Positions 52,145 to 61,099 are shown, counted from the stretch's first letter. The stretch is 64,000 nucleotides of DNA from an uncultured Oscillospiraceae bacterium (GCA_944387035.1 CALXDJ010000006.1:1-64000); one strand, 5' to 3'. Program-made: numbers and translations. Notes: generated by a model from the letters alone, not told the origin.

Positions 52145-52566
52145 TTTGCCAGCAGCACGCCGTGCCGTTCCACCTCCTGACGACGGAGGATCCGGTAGCC
52201 CCGGCGGGCGAAAAAGGGCATAGCGGTGATGGAAGCGTGGGTGGTGACGGTAGAAAAGCCGCACTCCAGCTCCCGGCACAGCGCGGAGGCAATGCCCTGG
52301 TGCTGATAAGCGTGATGGACATAGAGGCGGTCCAGATAGCCGGTTTCATCGATGTCTCCAAACCCAACCAGGATACCGGCCTCTTCTGCTACCAGAGTGC
52401 GGTGGGCACGGAAAGAGCGGTCCCAGGGCGACAGGTCCACTGTGCCGGTGGCCCAGGCATCCAGCTGGCGGGGCGTATAGTCCCGGGCGTTGATGATGTG
52501 GACCGTATTGTAGAATAGCTGTGCCATTTCCGGACAGTCCGGCGGACGGTAAGGGCGAATATCCAT
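52090..52566 (-). CDS. GNAT family N-acetyltransferase
   Basis: A 158-residue acetyltransferase of the GNAT fold. It has the N-terminal DIRPYRPPDCPEMAQLFYNT, then GFGDIDETGYLDRLYVHHAYQHQGIASALC, with the acetyl-CoA-binding Q-x-x-G-I-A segment, and FFARRGYRILRR late. Substrate cannot be predicted. Its 3' end runs through the stop of the phosphopantetheinyl transferase on the other strand (55-bp convergent overlap). Confidence 0.88.
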   Translation of the reverse strand: MDIRPYRPPDCPEMAQLFYNTVHIINARDYTPRQLDAWATGTVDLSPWDRSFRAHRTLVAEEAGILVGFGDIDETGYLDRLYVHHAYQHQGIASALCRELECGFSTVTTHASITAMPFFARRGYRILRRQEVERHGVLLANYVMERSCIQGSSKDSRV

Positions 52567-52662
52567 TGCGAGTCCTCCAATGTATATAGAAATTTGCTTG
52601 GGCTGCTTTTGCGCTCGGAATTGAGAAACAGAACTGCTGAGTACGGTGCTCCAGCGCCGTTA

Positions 52663-52690
52663 TTGACTTTTACGGCATAACCAGTATAAT
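52663..52690 (+). promoter_or_regulatory. Promoter of the phosphoribosyltransferase gene
   Basis: TTGACT (52663-52668), 16 bp, TATAAT (52685-52690). Confidence 0.7.
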
Positions 52691-52742
52691 ATTTTCGGAA
52701 GAAAATTCCCTGTGTGAACAATTTTGAGGGAGGCAAGGAGCT

Positions 52743-53306
52743 ATGCATACCTATCCCATGACGGTGGCGGGAGTCAAACGGGAACTGCCCATCTGCAAAG
52801 TCACCGACGATCTGTATATTGGTGCGTTTATTTGTTTTGGGGATGCGGAACTGACGGTGGCCTGTGCCCGGGAGCTTTTGAAGCTGGTTCCGGCGGAGAG
52901 CTATGACTATCTGTTTACGGCGGAGGCCAAGAGCATTCCCCTGATCCACGAGATGGCCCGCCAGTCCGGGGCATCCAAGTATTTTGTGGCCCGGAAAGGT
53001 CCCAAGGCCTACATGCCGGATCCCATTCATGTGGAGGACCGGTCCATTACCACGGCAGGCGTCCAGGCGCTGTATCTGGGCCGGGATGATGCGGAGCTGA
53101 TCCGCGGCAAGCGGGTACTGCTGATGGACGATGTAATCTCCACCGGCGGATCCCTCAAGTCTATGGAGGAGCTGGTGGAGCTGGCCGGCGGCACAGTGGC
53201 CGGACGCGTGGCGGTGTTGGCGGAGGGCGATGCCCAAAAGCGCACGGATATCCGCTATCTGGCACCTCTGCCGGTGTTCAACGCCGACGGTACGCCCAAA
53301 GAATAA
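52743..53306 (+). CDS. Purine phosphoribosyltransferase-like protein
   Basis: A 187-residue phosphoribosyltransferase. The PRPP-binding motif is VLLMDDVISTGGSL (about residues 124-137), with the acidic pair and the STGGS loop of type I enzymes, and a flexible-hood region of about 35 residues at the N-terminus. It resembles adenine/xanthine PRTases; the base is not evident. ATG follows GAGGGAGGCAAG. The coiled-coil gene follows after 80 bp. Confidence 0.82.
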   Translation: MHTYPMTVAGVKRELPICKVTDDLYIGAFICFGDAELTVACARELLKLVPAESYDYLFTAEAKSIPLIHEMARQSGASKYFVARKGPKAYMPDPIHVEDRSITTAGVQALYLGRDDAELIRGKRVLLMDDVISTGGSLKSMEELVELAGGTVAGRVAVLAEGDAQKRTDIRYLAPLPVFNADGTPKE

Positions 53307-53386
53307 GACGGTGAAACGGCGGTGTGCGGTTACAAACTGGCACGCCGCCATTTCGTTTTTTCAAGAGCGGGAAAGGAGCGTGCGAT

Positions 53387-54331
53387 ATGCGGGACTATCA
53401 GCGGCAGCTGCAAACCCTGCGGGATCAGATTGCCCAGCGGGAGGAAGACTTGGCTGTGCTGGTACAGCTGGAACAGCAGGAGGAAGCCTGCCGCCGGAAG
53501 GTGGAGGAATGCCACACCCGATGGGAGCAGGAACAAAAAGATGTGGACCGGCTGGAGCGGGTGAGCCTTGCTGCGTTGCTTTCGGCGCTGCGAGGGAGCA
53601 AGGACGAGGATATGGACCGGGAGCAGGCGGAAGCCTATGCTGCCCGGATGCGCCTGCAGGAGGCGGAGCGGCAGCTGGCAGGGATTCAGGAAGAGATTCT
53701 GGACCGGCGCCGCCGGATTGAGGAGACAACGGGCTGCCGGAAGGCGTATGAACAGCTCCTGCGGGAGAAAGAGGATGCCATCTGTGCGCAGGACCCTGCC
53801 CTGGCCCGGCAGCTGCAAGCGACCGAAGAACGGATCTTGGAGCTGACGACCCGGATGCGGGAGCTGAACGAGGCAGTTCAGGCAGGACGCCAGGCTTTGT
53901 TTTGCCTCTCGGCGGCCATAGACCGGCTGGAGAGCGCCCGGGGATGGGGAACCTGGGATGTTCTGGGCGGGGGAATGTTCACGGATGTCATGAAGTATTC
54001 CCATATCAATGAGGCCCAGGCTCAGATGGAGCATCTGGGTGACGCGCTGCGGCGGTATCAGGCGGAGCTGGGAGACGTGCCGGACTTGGCCGGGGAGGCG
54101 AATGTGGATCTGCGTCCCGGAGAGTTTACCTGGACCTTGGATCTCTTTCTGGACAACATCTTCACCGACGGGATGGTGCTCCATCAGCTCTCTCAGGCGG
54201 GAGACCGTCTTGGGGCCTTGAAAAGCCGGATTGAAATCCTGCAGGACCGGTTGGAGCGGAACCGGGAGGAAAGCCAGGCGGCTCTGGATCAGGCCTGTGC
54301 CGAGCGGGATCAAATTGTGCTTCAAGCATAA
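53387..54331 (+). CDS. Coiled-coil protein of unknown function
   Basis: A 314-residue soluble protein, largely heptad-rich coiled coil (about 1-175 and 265-310), with a more globular middle including GGGMFTDVMKYSHINEA (about residues 199-215), a segment that reminds me of a conserved motif in unannotated Firmicute proteins. No signal peptide or membrane span. The ATG follows GAAAGGAGCG. The LURP-one-like gene follows within 20 bp, so they likely form one unit. Function unknown. Confidence 0.7.
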   Translation: MRDYQRQLQTLRDQIAQREEDLAVLVQLEQQEEACRRKVEECHTRWEQEQKDVDRLERVSLAALLSALRGSKDEDMDREQAEAYAARMRLQEAERQLAGIQEEILDRRRRIEETTGCRKAYEQLLREKEDAICAQDPALARQLQATEERILELTTRMRELNEAVQAGRQALFCLSAAIDRLESARGWGTWDVLGGGMFTDVMKYSHINEAQAQMEHLGDALRRYQAELGDVPDLAGEANVDLRPGEFTWTLDLFLDNIFTDGMVLHQLSQAGDRLGALKSRIEILQDRLERNREESQAALDQACAERDQIVLQA

Positions 54332-54349
54332 AGAGAGGGGAGAATCCGA

Positions 54350-54820
54350 TTGCGGATGTATTTTCGCCAGAGATTGTTTTCCTGGCTGGATAGTTACGAT
54401 ATTTACAATGAAGCAGGGGAGACCCTCTATACCGTAGAGGGCAAACTGGCCTGGGGCCACTGCCTGCACATCCTGGATTCCACAGGCGAGCATATTGCCA
54501 CCGTTCAGGAAAGGGTGCTGACCATGCTGCCCCGGTTTGAATTGTACATCGGAGAGCGGCGTATTGGCTGTGTGCAGAAGGCCTTTACGTTTTTCCGCCC
54601 CCGCTTTGACATTGACTGCGGCGGCTGGCAGGTAGAGGGAGACTTCATGGAGTGGGAATACCGTGTCACGGAACCCTGCGGGGCCTTGGTAGCCACGATT
54701 TCCAAAGAGGTACTCCACCTGACGGATACCTATGTCATCGATGTGGTGCAGCCATCTGATGCCCTGCAGGTGCTGATGCTGGTGCTGGCCATTGATGCGG
54801 AAAAATGTTCCCGCGGCTGA
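54350..54820 (+). CDS. LURP-one-related family protein
   Basis: A 156-residue protein matching the LURP-one-related (Tubby-like) fold: MYFRQRLFSWLDSYDIYNEAG, EGKLAWGHCLHILDSTGEHIATVQERVLTMLPRFELYI and GDFMEWEYRVTE. Tubby-like proteins bind membrane lipids; bacterial members such as YxjI have unknown roles. The start is a TTG seven bases after AGAGGGGAGA; an ATG six bases further on is possible. Lies directly behind the coiled-coil gene. Confidence 0.75.
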   Translation: MRMYFRQRLFSWLDSYDIYNEAGETLYTVEGKLAWGHCLHILDSTGEHIATVQERVLTMLPRFELYIGERRIGCVQKAFTFFRPRFDIDCGGWQVEGDFMEWEYRVTEPCGALVATISKEVLHLTDTYVIDVVQPSDALQVLMLVLAIDAEKCSRG

Positions 54821-54823
54821 GTA

Positions 54824-54860
54824 CGCCCCGGCCGGTACGAAATCCGTACCGGCCGGGGCG
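54824..54860. terminator. Long hairpin without U tract between the LURP gene and trmD
   Basis: Perfect 16-bp GC-rich stem (54824-54839 with 54845-54860), loop AAATC. No T run follows on either strand, so termination would need Rho or another factor, or the hairpin protects mRNA 3' ends. Confidence 0.55.
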
Positions 54861-54877
54861 CTGCCATATTTGAGAGT

Positions 54878-55648
54878 TTAGGAATCTGCCGGTTCTTCCT
54901 GGGCAAATTCCTCCCGGGCCTGCTGGAGGATTTTCCGCTCGGCCTTGGTGGTCAGCTGACTTTCGTCAAATTTGGCGAAGAGGTCCGGCCGGCGGCGCAT
55001 GGTGCGCTTGTAGCTCTCCTTTTTCCGCCAGGCGGCGACTTTCCCATGATCGCCGGAGAGCAGAACTTCCGGTACCGCCCGGTCATGCCACACGGCGGGG
55101 CGGGAGTACTGGGGGTATTCCAGCAGTCCGTTCCAGTGGGATTCCTCTTCAAAGCATTCTGCGTCCGGCAGAACACCAGGAACCATGCGGCACACGGCAT
55201 CGGTAATGGCCATGGCCGGGATTTCGCCGCCGGTGAGCACAAAGTCTCCCACGCTCAGCTCCTCATCCACGCACTCATCCAGAAATCTCTGGTCCACGCC
55301 CTCATAGTGGCCGCACACCAGAATCAGGTGTTCGTACCGCTCCTTCAGTTCCCGGGCGATCTCCTGATTAAAGGTTCGGCCGCAGGGAGACATGAAGATG
55401 GTCCGGCCGGGGCCGTAGGTTTCCACCACGTGGGCCCAGCAGCGGTAGAGCGGGTCTGCCTGCATGACGGCGCCCCGGCCGCCGCCGTAGGGATAATCAT
55501 CCACCTGCATCTGCTTGTTGGTGGTGTAAGCCCGGATTTGATGGGTGCGGATGGCAATGTGGCCCCGGGCCTGGGCCCGGCCCAGGATGCTCACATTGAG
55601 CATCGCATCCACAGACTCGGGAAAGAGCGTCAGAATATCAATGTTCAT
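54878..55648 (-). CDS. trmD: tRNA (guanine37-N1)-methyltransferase TrmD
   Basis: A 256-residue SPOUT methyltransferase that makes m1G37 in tRNAs. It starts MNIDILTLFPESVDAML; DYPYGGGRGAVMQADPL and FVLTGGEIPAMAITDAV form the SAM-binding knot, and ESHWNGLLEYPQYSRPAVW is typical. The frame can be read 15 codons further upstream, but the ATG at 55648 has GGAGGG before it. It overlaps rimM by 11 bp and ends the ribosome-related operon. Confidence 0.96.
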   Translation of the reverse strand: MNIDILTLFPESVDAMLNVSILGRAQARGHIAIRTHQIRAYTTNKQMQVDDYPYGGGRGAVMQADPLYRCWAHVVETYGPGRTIFMSPCGRTFNQEIARELKERYEHLILVCGHYEGVDQRFLDECVDEELSVGDFVLTGGEIPAMAITDAVCRMVPGVLPDAECFEEESHWNGLLEYPQYSRPAVWHDRAVPEVLLSGDHGKVAAWRKKESYKRTMRRRPDLFAKFDESQLTTKAERKILQQAREEFAQEEPADS

Positions 55649-56144
55649 CACTGCGCATGCCCTCCAGGATCCGGACCTCCATCCGGTTGGCATCCAGGTC
55701 CACAGACCGGATGAATACCTCCGGCACGGCGGGAATCAGGTATTCCTCAGTGCCCCGGACGGTGTAGACCTTATGGGCGGGATAAGCATCCACGCTGACC
55801 AGCTCGCCCAGAAGCGCACCGCTGTCGGCGTCGTATACGGAAAGCCCCAGCAGCTCGTCGTCAAAGTAGACCCCCTGCGGCAGACGCGCGTCCGCCCGGC
55901 GGATATACAGATCCTGCCCCTTGAGAGCCAGGGCGGCGTTCATGTCGTCCACACCGGGTAGTTTCATGAGCACCACGCTCTTATGGACGTGATTGGCGGT
56001 GGGGGTCACGGGCTGGCCGTTGAGGAGGAAGGTCTTGAACTGTGTAAGAAAGGCCGGATCGCCGTCCCGGGGCTGGACCCGGACCTCACCCCGGATGCCG
56101 TGGGCGTTGACGATGCGTCCGACATTGATGGTTTCCAGTTTCAT
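55638..56144 (-). CDS. rimM: 16S rRNA processing protein RimM
   Basis: A 168-residue ribosome maturation factor for the 30S subunit. RimM marks: MKLETINVGRIVNAHGIRGE at the N-terminus and the C-terminal PRC barrel with QGVYFDDELLGLSVYD and VFIRSVDLDANRMEVRILEGM. The ATG follows AAAAAGGAG. It has its own promoter and overlaps trmD. Confidence 0.95.
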   Translation of the reverse strand: MKLETINVGRIVNAHGIRGEVRVQPRDGDPAFLTQFKTFLLNGQPVTPTANHVHKSVVLMKLPGVDDMNAALALKGQDLYIRRADARLPQGVYFDDELLGLSVYDADSGALLGELVSVDAYPAHKVYTVRGTEEYLIPAVPEVFIRSVDLDANRMEVRILEGMRSDEH

Positions 56145-56173
56145 GGAGCAGACTCCTTTTTCTTGATAGAGAC

Positions 56174-56202
56174 AGTATAACCGGTTTTTCCCACGCGGGC
56201 AA
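56174..56202 (-). promoter_or_regulatory. Promoter of rimM-trmD
   Basis: On the minus strand, TTGCCC (56197-56202), 17 bp, TATACT (56174-56179). Confidence 0.65.
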
Positions 56203-56214
56203 GAGGCGGCAAGG

Positions 56215-56243
56215 AAAGGAGCGGTGCACAGCACCGCTCCTTT
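56215..56243 (-). terminator. Hairpin between khpA and rimM
   Basis: Stem of 13 bp (56215-56227 with 56231-56243), loop of 3. On the minus strand a short UUUCCUU tail follows, so termination is likely partial. Confidence 0.55.
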
Positions 56244-56245
56244 TT

Positions 56246-56476
56246 TCAATCAACGATATCCACGGAAACCTTGACGCCGGTGCGCTGCGCATAGGAACGG
56301 ACCACAGTCCGAATTTCCTTGGCAATGCGGCCCTGACGGCCAATGACCTTGCCCATGTCGTCGGGGGCGACACGCAGCTCCAACGTCAGTTCCTGATCGC
56401 CCTGGATCTCCGTAACGGAAACCGCATCGGGATCATCCACGAGGTTTCTGGCGATATAGAGCAGCAAGTCTTTCAT
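56246..56476 (-). CDS. khpA: KH domain RNA-binding protein KhpA
   Basis: A 76-residue RNA-binding protein with a single KH domain (GKVIGRQGRIAKEIRTVVRS is the GxxG loop region). KhpA with KhpB controls elongation and division genes in Gram-positives. Gene order rpsP-khpA-rimM-trmD is conserved. Confidence 0.93.
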   Translation of the reverse strand: MKDLLLYIARNLVDDPDAVSVTEIQGDQELTLELRVAPDDMGKVIGRQGRIAKEIRTVVRSYAQRTGVKVSVDIVD

Positions 56477-56491
56477 GATCCGTCCTCCGGA

Positions 56492-56731
56492 TCAGAGGAC
56501 TTCCACTTTTTTCAGCAGAGCCCGGACGGTGTCGGTGGGCTGAGCGCCGGACTTGATCCAAGCCTGAGCGCGCTCGGTGTCGATCTTGATCTCAGCGGGA
56601 GCAACGCAGGGATTGTAGGTGCCAATCTCCTCGATGAAGCGGCCATCCCGGGGGAAACGGGAGTCGGCGACAACCACGCGATAGAAGGGAGCCTTCTTGG
56701 CGCCCATGCGGCGCAGACGAATCTTAACCAT
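56492..56731 (-). CDS. rpsP: 30S ribosomal protein S16
   Basis: A 79-residue ribosomal protein: [20 protein letters not shown], then [20 protein letters not shown]. The start ATG at 56731 is chosen over an in-frame upstream ATG at 56791, which would add residues unlike S16. 15 bp before khpA. Confidence 0.97.
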   Translation of the reverse strand: MVKIRLRRMGAKKAPFYRVVVADSRFPRDGRFIEEIGTYNPCVAPAEIKIDTERAQAWIKSGAQPTDTVRALLKKVEVL

Positions 56732-56802
56732 AATTGTGTACCTCCAAATATTGTAACAAAATTTTATATCTATAAATGCCTGGAAATGCACTTATATCCG
56801 GT

Positions 56803-58152
56803 TCATTTCAGCCGCTTCTTACGGCCGAAGGGAGAGCCTTTCCCCATGCGGGGCAGACGGCCCTTGGTCAGCTGCTTGGTCAGCTGCTGCATCATGTCAA
56901 ACTGCTTGAGAAGACGGTTGACATCCGATACATCCAGACCGCAGCCGGCGGCAATGCGGCGTTTGCGGCTGGCGCCCAGAATCTGGGGATTTTCCCGTTC
57001 CAGGGGGGTCATGGAGAGAATAATGGCCTCGGTGTGGGCCAGTGCTTTGTCGTCGATGGTGGCACCCTGGAGCTGCTTGCCCAGTCCGCCGGGCATCATA
57101 CCCGCCAGCTGGCTCAGATCGCCCATACCGCGGATCTGCTGAAGCTGCTCATAGTAATCCTGCAGGGTGAAGCGGTTTTTCTTGAGCTTTTCCTCCAGCT
57201 TGGCAGCCTGCTTTTCATCGTACGTCGCCTGGGCCTTTTCAATAAAGGAAAGCATATCGCCCATGCCCAGGATCCGGGAAGCCATCCGATCGGGATGGAA
57301 GGGTTCGATCATATCCAGCTTCTCGCCGGTACCCACGAATTTAATGGGCTTGCCGGTGGAGGCCCGGATGGAGAGGGCAGCACCGCCTCGGGCGTCGCCG
57401 TCCAGCTTGGTGAGAATCACGCCGTCAATGCCCAATGCTTCGTCAAAGGCAGCAGCAGCGTTGACTGCGTCCTGACCGGTCATGGCATCCACAACCAGCA
57501 AAATCTCGTTGGGATGGACCGCGGCCTTCATGCGCTTGAGCTCGTCCATCAGCGTCTCGTCCACATGGAGCCGGCCGGCGGTGTCCAGGAAGACCATGTC
57601 GCTGCCGTAATCCCGGGCGTGACGAATGGCGTTTTCCGCGATCTTGACCGGATCGCCCTGACCCTGCTCGAAGACCGGCAGGTCCAGCTGGCCGCCCACC
57701 ACTTTGAGCTGCTCAATGGCAGCGGGGCGGTAGACGTCACAGGCCGCCAACAGAGGACGCTTTTTGAGCTGGCGCCGCAGCAAACCGGCCAACTTGGCGG
57801 TGGTTGTGGTTTTACCGGCACCCTGCAGGCCCACCATCATCACAACGGTGGGACCGTTGTTGGCCATGGAGAGCTTGGAGCTGGAGCCGCCCATGAGATT
57901 CGTCAGCTCTTCGTTGACGATCTTGATGACCTGCTGGGCAGGGGTGAGGCTGTCCAGCACATCCGAGCCCACAGCCCGCTCTGTTACGGTGGCCACAAAG
58001 TCCTTGACGACCTTGTAGCTCACATCCGCCTCCAGCAGGGCCAGACGGACTTCCCGCATGGCCTCCCGGACGTCGTTTTCCGTCAGGCGGCCCTTGCCCC
58101 GCAGACGCTTGAATGTAGCGGTAAGTTTTTCAGTAAGACCTTCAAATGCCAT
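56803..58152 (-). CDS. ffh: Signal recognition particle protein Ffh
   Basis: A 449-residue GTPase that pairs with 4.5S RNA to target membrane proteins. NG domain: MVGLQGAGKTTTTAKLA (P-loop), DTAGRLHVD (G3), and TKLDGDARGG (G4); the C-terminal M domain is rich in methionine. Ends MGKGSPFGRKKRLK. It is 3 bp after ylxM, its usual partner. Confidence 0.97.
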   Translation of the reverse strand: MAFEGLTEKLTATFKRLRGKGRLTENDVREAMREVRLALLEADVSYKVVKDFVATVTERAVGSDVLDSLTPAQQVIKIVNEELTNLMGGSSSKLSMANNGPTVVMMVGLQGAGKTTTTAKLAGLLRRQLKKRPLLAACDVYRPAAIEQLKVVGGQLDLPVFEQGQGDPVKIAENAIRHARDYGSDMVFLDTAGRLHVDETLMDELKRMKAAVHPNEILLVVDAMTGQDAVNAAAAFDEALGIDGVILTKLDGDARGGAALSIRASTGKPIKFVGTGEKLDMIEPFHPDRMASRILGMGDMLSFIEKAQATYDEKQAAKLEEKLKKNRFTLQDYYEQLQQIRGMGDLSQLAGMMPGGLGKQLQGATIDDKALAHTEAIILSMTPLERENPQILGASRKRRIAAGCGLDVSDVNRLLKQFDMMQQLTKQLTKGRLPRMGKGSPFGRKKRLK

Positions 58153-58155
58153 GTC

Positions 58156-58521
58156 TTATTCCTTCAAAGCGGAGATTTCCCCGGCGATGATGTCCGCCAG
58201 CTCCGTCAGCCGGGGATCCTCATAGCGCCGGAAGTTGATGGTTTTCATTTCGGCAGCGGCGGACTCAATGGCGTCCAGATGAGGCCGCTGGGCCTCAAAG
58301 CGCCGGATGATGCCGGTCTTATCCTCGACCTCCTGCATGGTGGCCTCTGCCCGGACGATCACATCCCGGACGCCCTGCCGGGAAATGCCTGCGTTTTCCG
58401 CAATCTCGGCCAGGGAGAGGTCCTCATTATAATAGAGATCGAAAAATTCTTTCTGCCGGTCCGTCAGGAGTTCGCCGTAAAAATCGAAGAGCATCGTCAT
58501 GCGGTAAGTCTGATTTTTCAA
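58156..58521 (-). CDS. ylxM: YlxM/UPF0122 DNA-binding-like protein
   Basis: A 121-residue protein that in Firmicutes precedes ffh and associates with the SRP pathway. It has a sigma-region-4-like helix-turn-helix (AEIAENAGISRQGVRDVIVRAE). The start is a TTG (LKNQTYRMTMLFDFYGELLT) six bases after AAGGAGG, matching the length of other YlxM proteins; the ATG at 58500 is too far from the site. Confidence 0.9.
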   Translation of the reverse strand: MKNQTYRMTMLFDFYGELLTDRQKEFFDLYYNEDLSLAEIAENAGISRQGVRDVIVRAEATMQEVEDKTGIIRRFEAQRPHLDAIESAAAEMKTINFRRYEDPRLTELADIIAGEISALKE

Positions 58522-58567
58522 GGGAATCCTCCTTACTGTAAAGTTCTGGACCTTTACAACACGAAAT

Positions 58568-58596
58568 AGTTTACAGGAATTCTTCCAAAAAGTCAA
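58568..58596 (-). promoter_or_regulatory. Promoter of the ylxM-ffh-rpsP-khpA operon
   Basis: On the minus strand, TTGACT (58591-58596), 17 bp, TAAACT (58568-58573). A 7-bp hairpin (58537-58543 with 58552-58558) lies just before the ribosome site. Confidence 0.6.
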
Positions 58597-58720
58597 GGGG
58601 AAAAGTGGTCAAAATCCCGGAAAATCTAAAAAAATCTATGGTTTGGGATGCGCGGCAACGGAGAAACCGGGAAAAAGATGCGCAAAACCATCCGGATGGT
58701 GCCGGATTCCGCGGGCAGAC

Positions 58721-58749
58721 TTGCGCCAGTTGGGAAAAGCCGTTATACT
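58721..58749 (+). promoter_or_regulatory. Promoter of the DUF819 gene
   Basis: TTGCGC (58721-58726), 17 bp, TATACT (58744-58749). Confidence 0.65.
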
Positions 58750-58811
58750 GGAAGAAAACACCCGCAGGGGCAACAGACCGCAGGCGGGAGGGAATTTTGG
58801 GAGGGACGCGC

Positions 58812-60053
58812 ATGTTTGCCGCCTATTTTATGGACACATTGGGGCGGGAGAGCCTCATTGCCGCCGATGATACCTGGGCGCTGTTGGCGCTGCTGGTGGT
58901 GTCGGTGGCTCTGGCCATCTGGCTGGAGCAGAAGTATATTTGGGCCTCGAAGATCTCCGGGGCCATCATTGCCTTGCTGATCGCCTTGGCAGCATCCAAT
59001 CTGAGTATCATTCCCACCAGCTGCCCCCTGTACGATGAGGTGATCTGGGGCTATGCGGTGCCGCTGGGCATTCCCCTGCTGCTTCTGGAGTGCAACATGA
59101 AGAAGATCTGGCGGGAGACCGGGCGGATGATGGTAATTTTCCTCATCGGTGCGGCGGGGACCGTGGCGGGAGCCTTTGTGGCCTATGCGCTGCTGCATCC
59201 CTTCATTCCGCAGCTGGAGGCGGTGGCCGCCATGATGACGGGCTCTTACATCGGCGGTGGTGTGAACTTCGCTGCCCTGGCCACGGAGTTTGACGCCGGA
59301 GAGATTGCGGGGTCCGCTACAGTGGCAGACAACCTGCTGATGGCCCTGTACTTCTTTGCCCTGCTGCTCTTTGCGGGGATGAAGTTCTTCCGCCGCCACT
59401 ATACCCATCCCCATATCGATGCGGTTGCCAAAAGCGGGGACCTCAAAGGGGCCCAGACCCAGGCGGCTGCCTACTGGAGCCGGAAGGATATTTCCCTGAA
59501 GGATATTGCCATGAATGTGGCGTACTCCACGGCGGTGGTCTTTGCGGCCAAGCTTATCTCCGCCGGCATCAGCGCCCTGATTCCGGATACCGGCGTGGTG
59601 CTGCACATGCTGCATACCTTCTTTGGAAGTGAATATGTATGGATTACCACGGTGGCCATGGCCTGTGCCACCTGGGGAGAGAAGCAGACGGCGAAGCTGG
59701 CCGGATCGCAGGAGATCGGCACATATTTTATCTACCTCTTCCTGTTTGTCATCGGCGTGCCCGCCTCCATATCCAAGATTTTGACGGAGACGCCGCTGCT
59801 GCTGGCGTTCACGGCCATCATGGTGGTGGTGAACATGCTGTTTTGCTTTGTGGGCGGCAAGCTGCTGCACTTCGACCTGGAGGACATCATTCTGGCCTCC
59901 AATGCCAATATCGGCGGACCCACCACCGCCGCGGGCATGGCGATTTCCCAGGGCTGGAGCGCCCTGGTGGGGCCGGTCATGCTGGTGGGTACTTTTGGCT
60001 ATGTGATTGGTACCTACCTGGGCATTCTGGTAGGCGGTATTTTGGGAGCGTAA
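58812..60053 (+). CDS. DUF819 family membrane protein
   Basis: A 413-residue protein with about eleven membrane spans, matching DUF819 (YjcL-like), an integral-membrane family of unproven function with transporter-like architecture. Diagnostic segments are GSYIGGGVNFAALATEFD, ADNLLMALYF and ILASNANIGGPTTAAGMAIS, the last resembling carrier re-entrant loops. ATG follows GGGAGGGACG. The dipeptidase gene starts 10 bp after its stop, so a role in peptide or amino-acid uptake is possible. Confidence 0.85.
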   Translation: MFAAYFMDTLGRESLIAADDTWALLALLVVSVALAIWLEQKYIWASKISGAIIALLIALAASNLSIIPTSCPLYDEVIWGYAVPLGIPLLLLECNMKKIWRETGRMMVIFLIGAAGTVAGAFVAYALLHPFIPQLEAVAAMMTGSYIGGGVNFAALATEFDAGEIAGSATVADNLLMALYFFALLLFAGMKFFRRHYTHPHIDAVAKSGDLKGAQTQAAAYWSRKDISLKDIAMNVAYSTAVVFAAKLISAGISALIPDTGVVLHMLHTFFGSEYVWITTVAMACATWGEKQTAKLAGSQEIGTYFIYLFLFVIGVPASISKILTETPLLLAFTAIMVVVNMLFCFVGGKLLHFDLEDIILASNANIGGPTTAAGMAISQGWSALVGPVMLVGTFGYVIGTYLGILVGGILGA

Positions 60054-60063
60054 AGGAGCGCAC

Positions 60064-61023
60064 ATGATTTTTGACGGACATTCCGATCTTCTCTATGATG
60101 TAACCCGTCGGCGTCTGGCAGGGGAGCGCCGGGTGCTGGAACAGCATCATCTGGACCGCCTGCGCCGGGGGAACATCGAGGGACTGGTTTTGGCGGTGTG
60201 GACCTCCGCCGCGCCGGAGACGTTTTGGAAGGAGATCCCCGGTGCGGATACCGCGGCGGCCCGGACGGAGCGGATGCTCCGGGAGGCCGCGGCGGAATGG
60301 GCGGAATGCCCCTGGCTGCGCATGGTTCGTACCAGCAGCGAAGCGGAAGAGGCCCGGGCGGCCGGGCAGATGTATGCCTTTTTGGGCATTGAGGGGATGG
60401 AAGCCATTGGGGACGATCCCGCGGGGATTGACCGCTATGCATCTCTGGGCGCCCGCCTGGGTACACTGACATGGAATGAGGAGAACCAGCTGGCCTCCGG
60501 CGTCCGGGGAGATCCGGACCGGGGACTGACCCCGGCGGGGCGGCAGGTCATCCGGCGGATGGAAGAGCGGAGGATGCTCTTGGATGTCTCCCACCTCAAC
60601 GACGCGGGGTTCCGGAATGTGATCTCCATGGCCCACGGACCGGTGATTGCGTCCCATTCCAATTGCCGCGCCTTGTGTGCCGTGCCCCGCAATTTGACGG
60701 ACGATCAGCTCCGGGCCATCCGGGATACCGGGGGCATTGTGGGACTCAATGTCCATCATGCCTTTGTCCATGAAGATCCCGCTCAGCAGACGGCGCAGAT
60801 GCTGGCCCGTCACGCCGTCCATATGGCGGAGGTCATGGGGGTGGAGCATGTGGCCTGCGGGTTTGATTTCTGCGAGTTTTTCGGGCCGGGAAACGACGGC
60901 GCCCAGGGACTGGAGGATTGCTCCGGCACCGGGAACCTCTTTTTCTGGCTGGAAAGGCTGGGGATGTCCGCTCGGGAGCGGGAGATGATCGCCCGGGAAA
61001 ATTTCCTGCGGGTTTTGCAGTAA
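60064..61023 (+). CDS. Membrane dipeptidase (peptidase M19)
   Basis: A 319-residue zinc dipeptidase of the renal dipeptidase family, hydrolysing D/L dipeptides. MIFDGHSDLLYDV holds the first metal ligands (His and Asp), FLGIEGMEAI the bridging Glu, and LLDVSHLNDAG and VIASHSNCRA the later His ligands, with CGFDFCEFF the final Asp. Length normal; no signal peptide, so cytoplasmic despite the name. Paired with the DUF819 gene. Confidence 0.9.
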   Translation: MIFDGHSDLLYDVTRRRLAGERRVLEQHHLDRLRRGNIEGLVLAVWTSAAPETFWKEIPGADTAAARTERMLREAAAEWAECPWLRMVRTSSEAEEARAAGQMYAFLGIEGMEAIGDDPAGIDRYASLGARLGTLTWNEENQLASGVRGDPDRGLTPAGRQVIRRMEERRMLLDVSHLNDAGFRNVISMAHGPVIASHSNCRALCAVPRNLTDDQLRAIRDTGGIVGLNVHHAFVHEDPAQQTAQMLARHAVHMAEVMGVEHVACGFDFCEFFGPGNDGAQGLEDCSGTGNLFFWLERLGMSAREREMIARENFLRVLQ

Positions 61024-61030
61024 ACACAGT

Positions 61031-61061
61031 GCCGGATGCCGTTTGGCATCCGGCTTTTTTT
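61031..61061 (+). terminator. Terminator after the M19 dipeptidase gene
   Basis: GCCGGATGCC / GGCATCCGGC stem around GTTT, then T7. Confidence 0.9.
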
Positions 61062-61099
61062 GCTCCAGGCACAGAAAATGGCGGAAGGTGCGAAAATGT

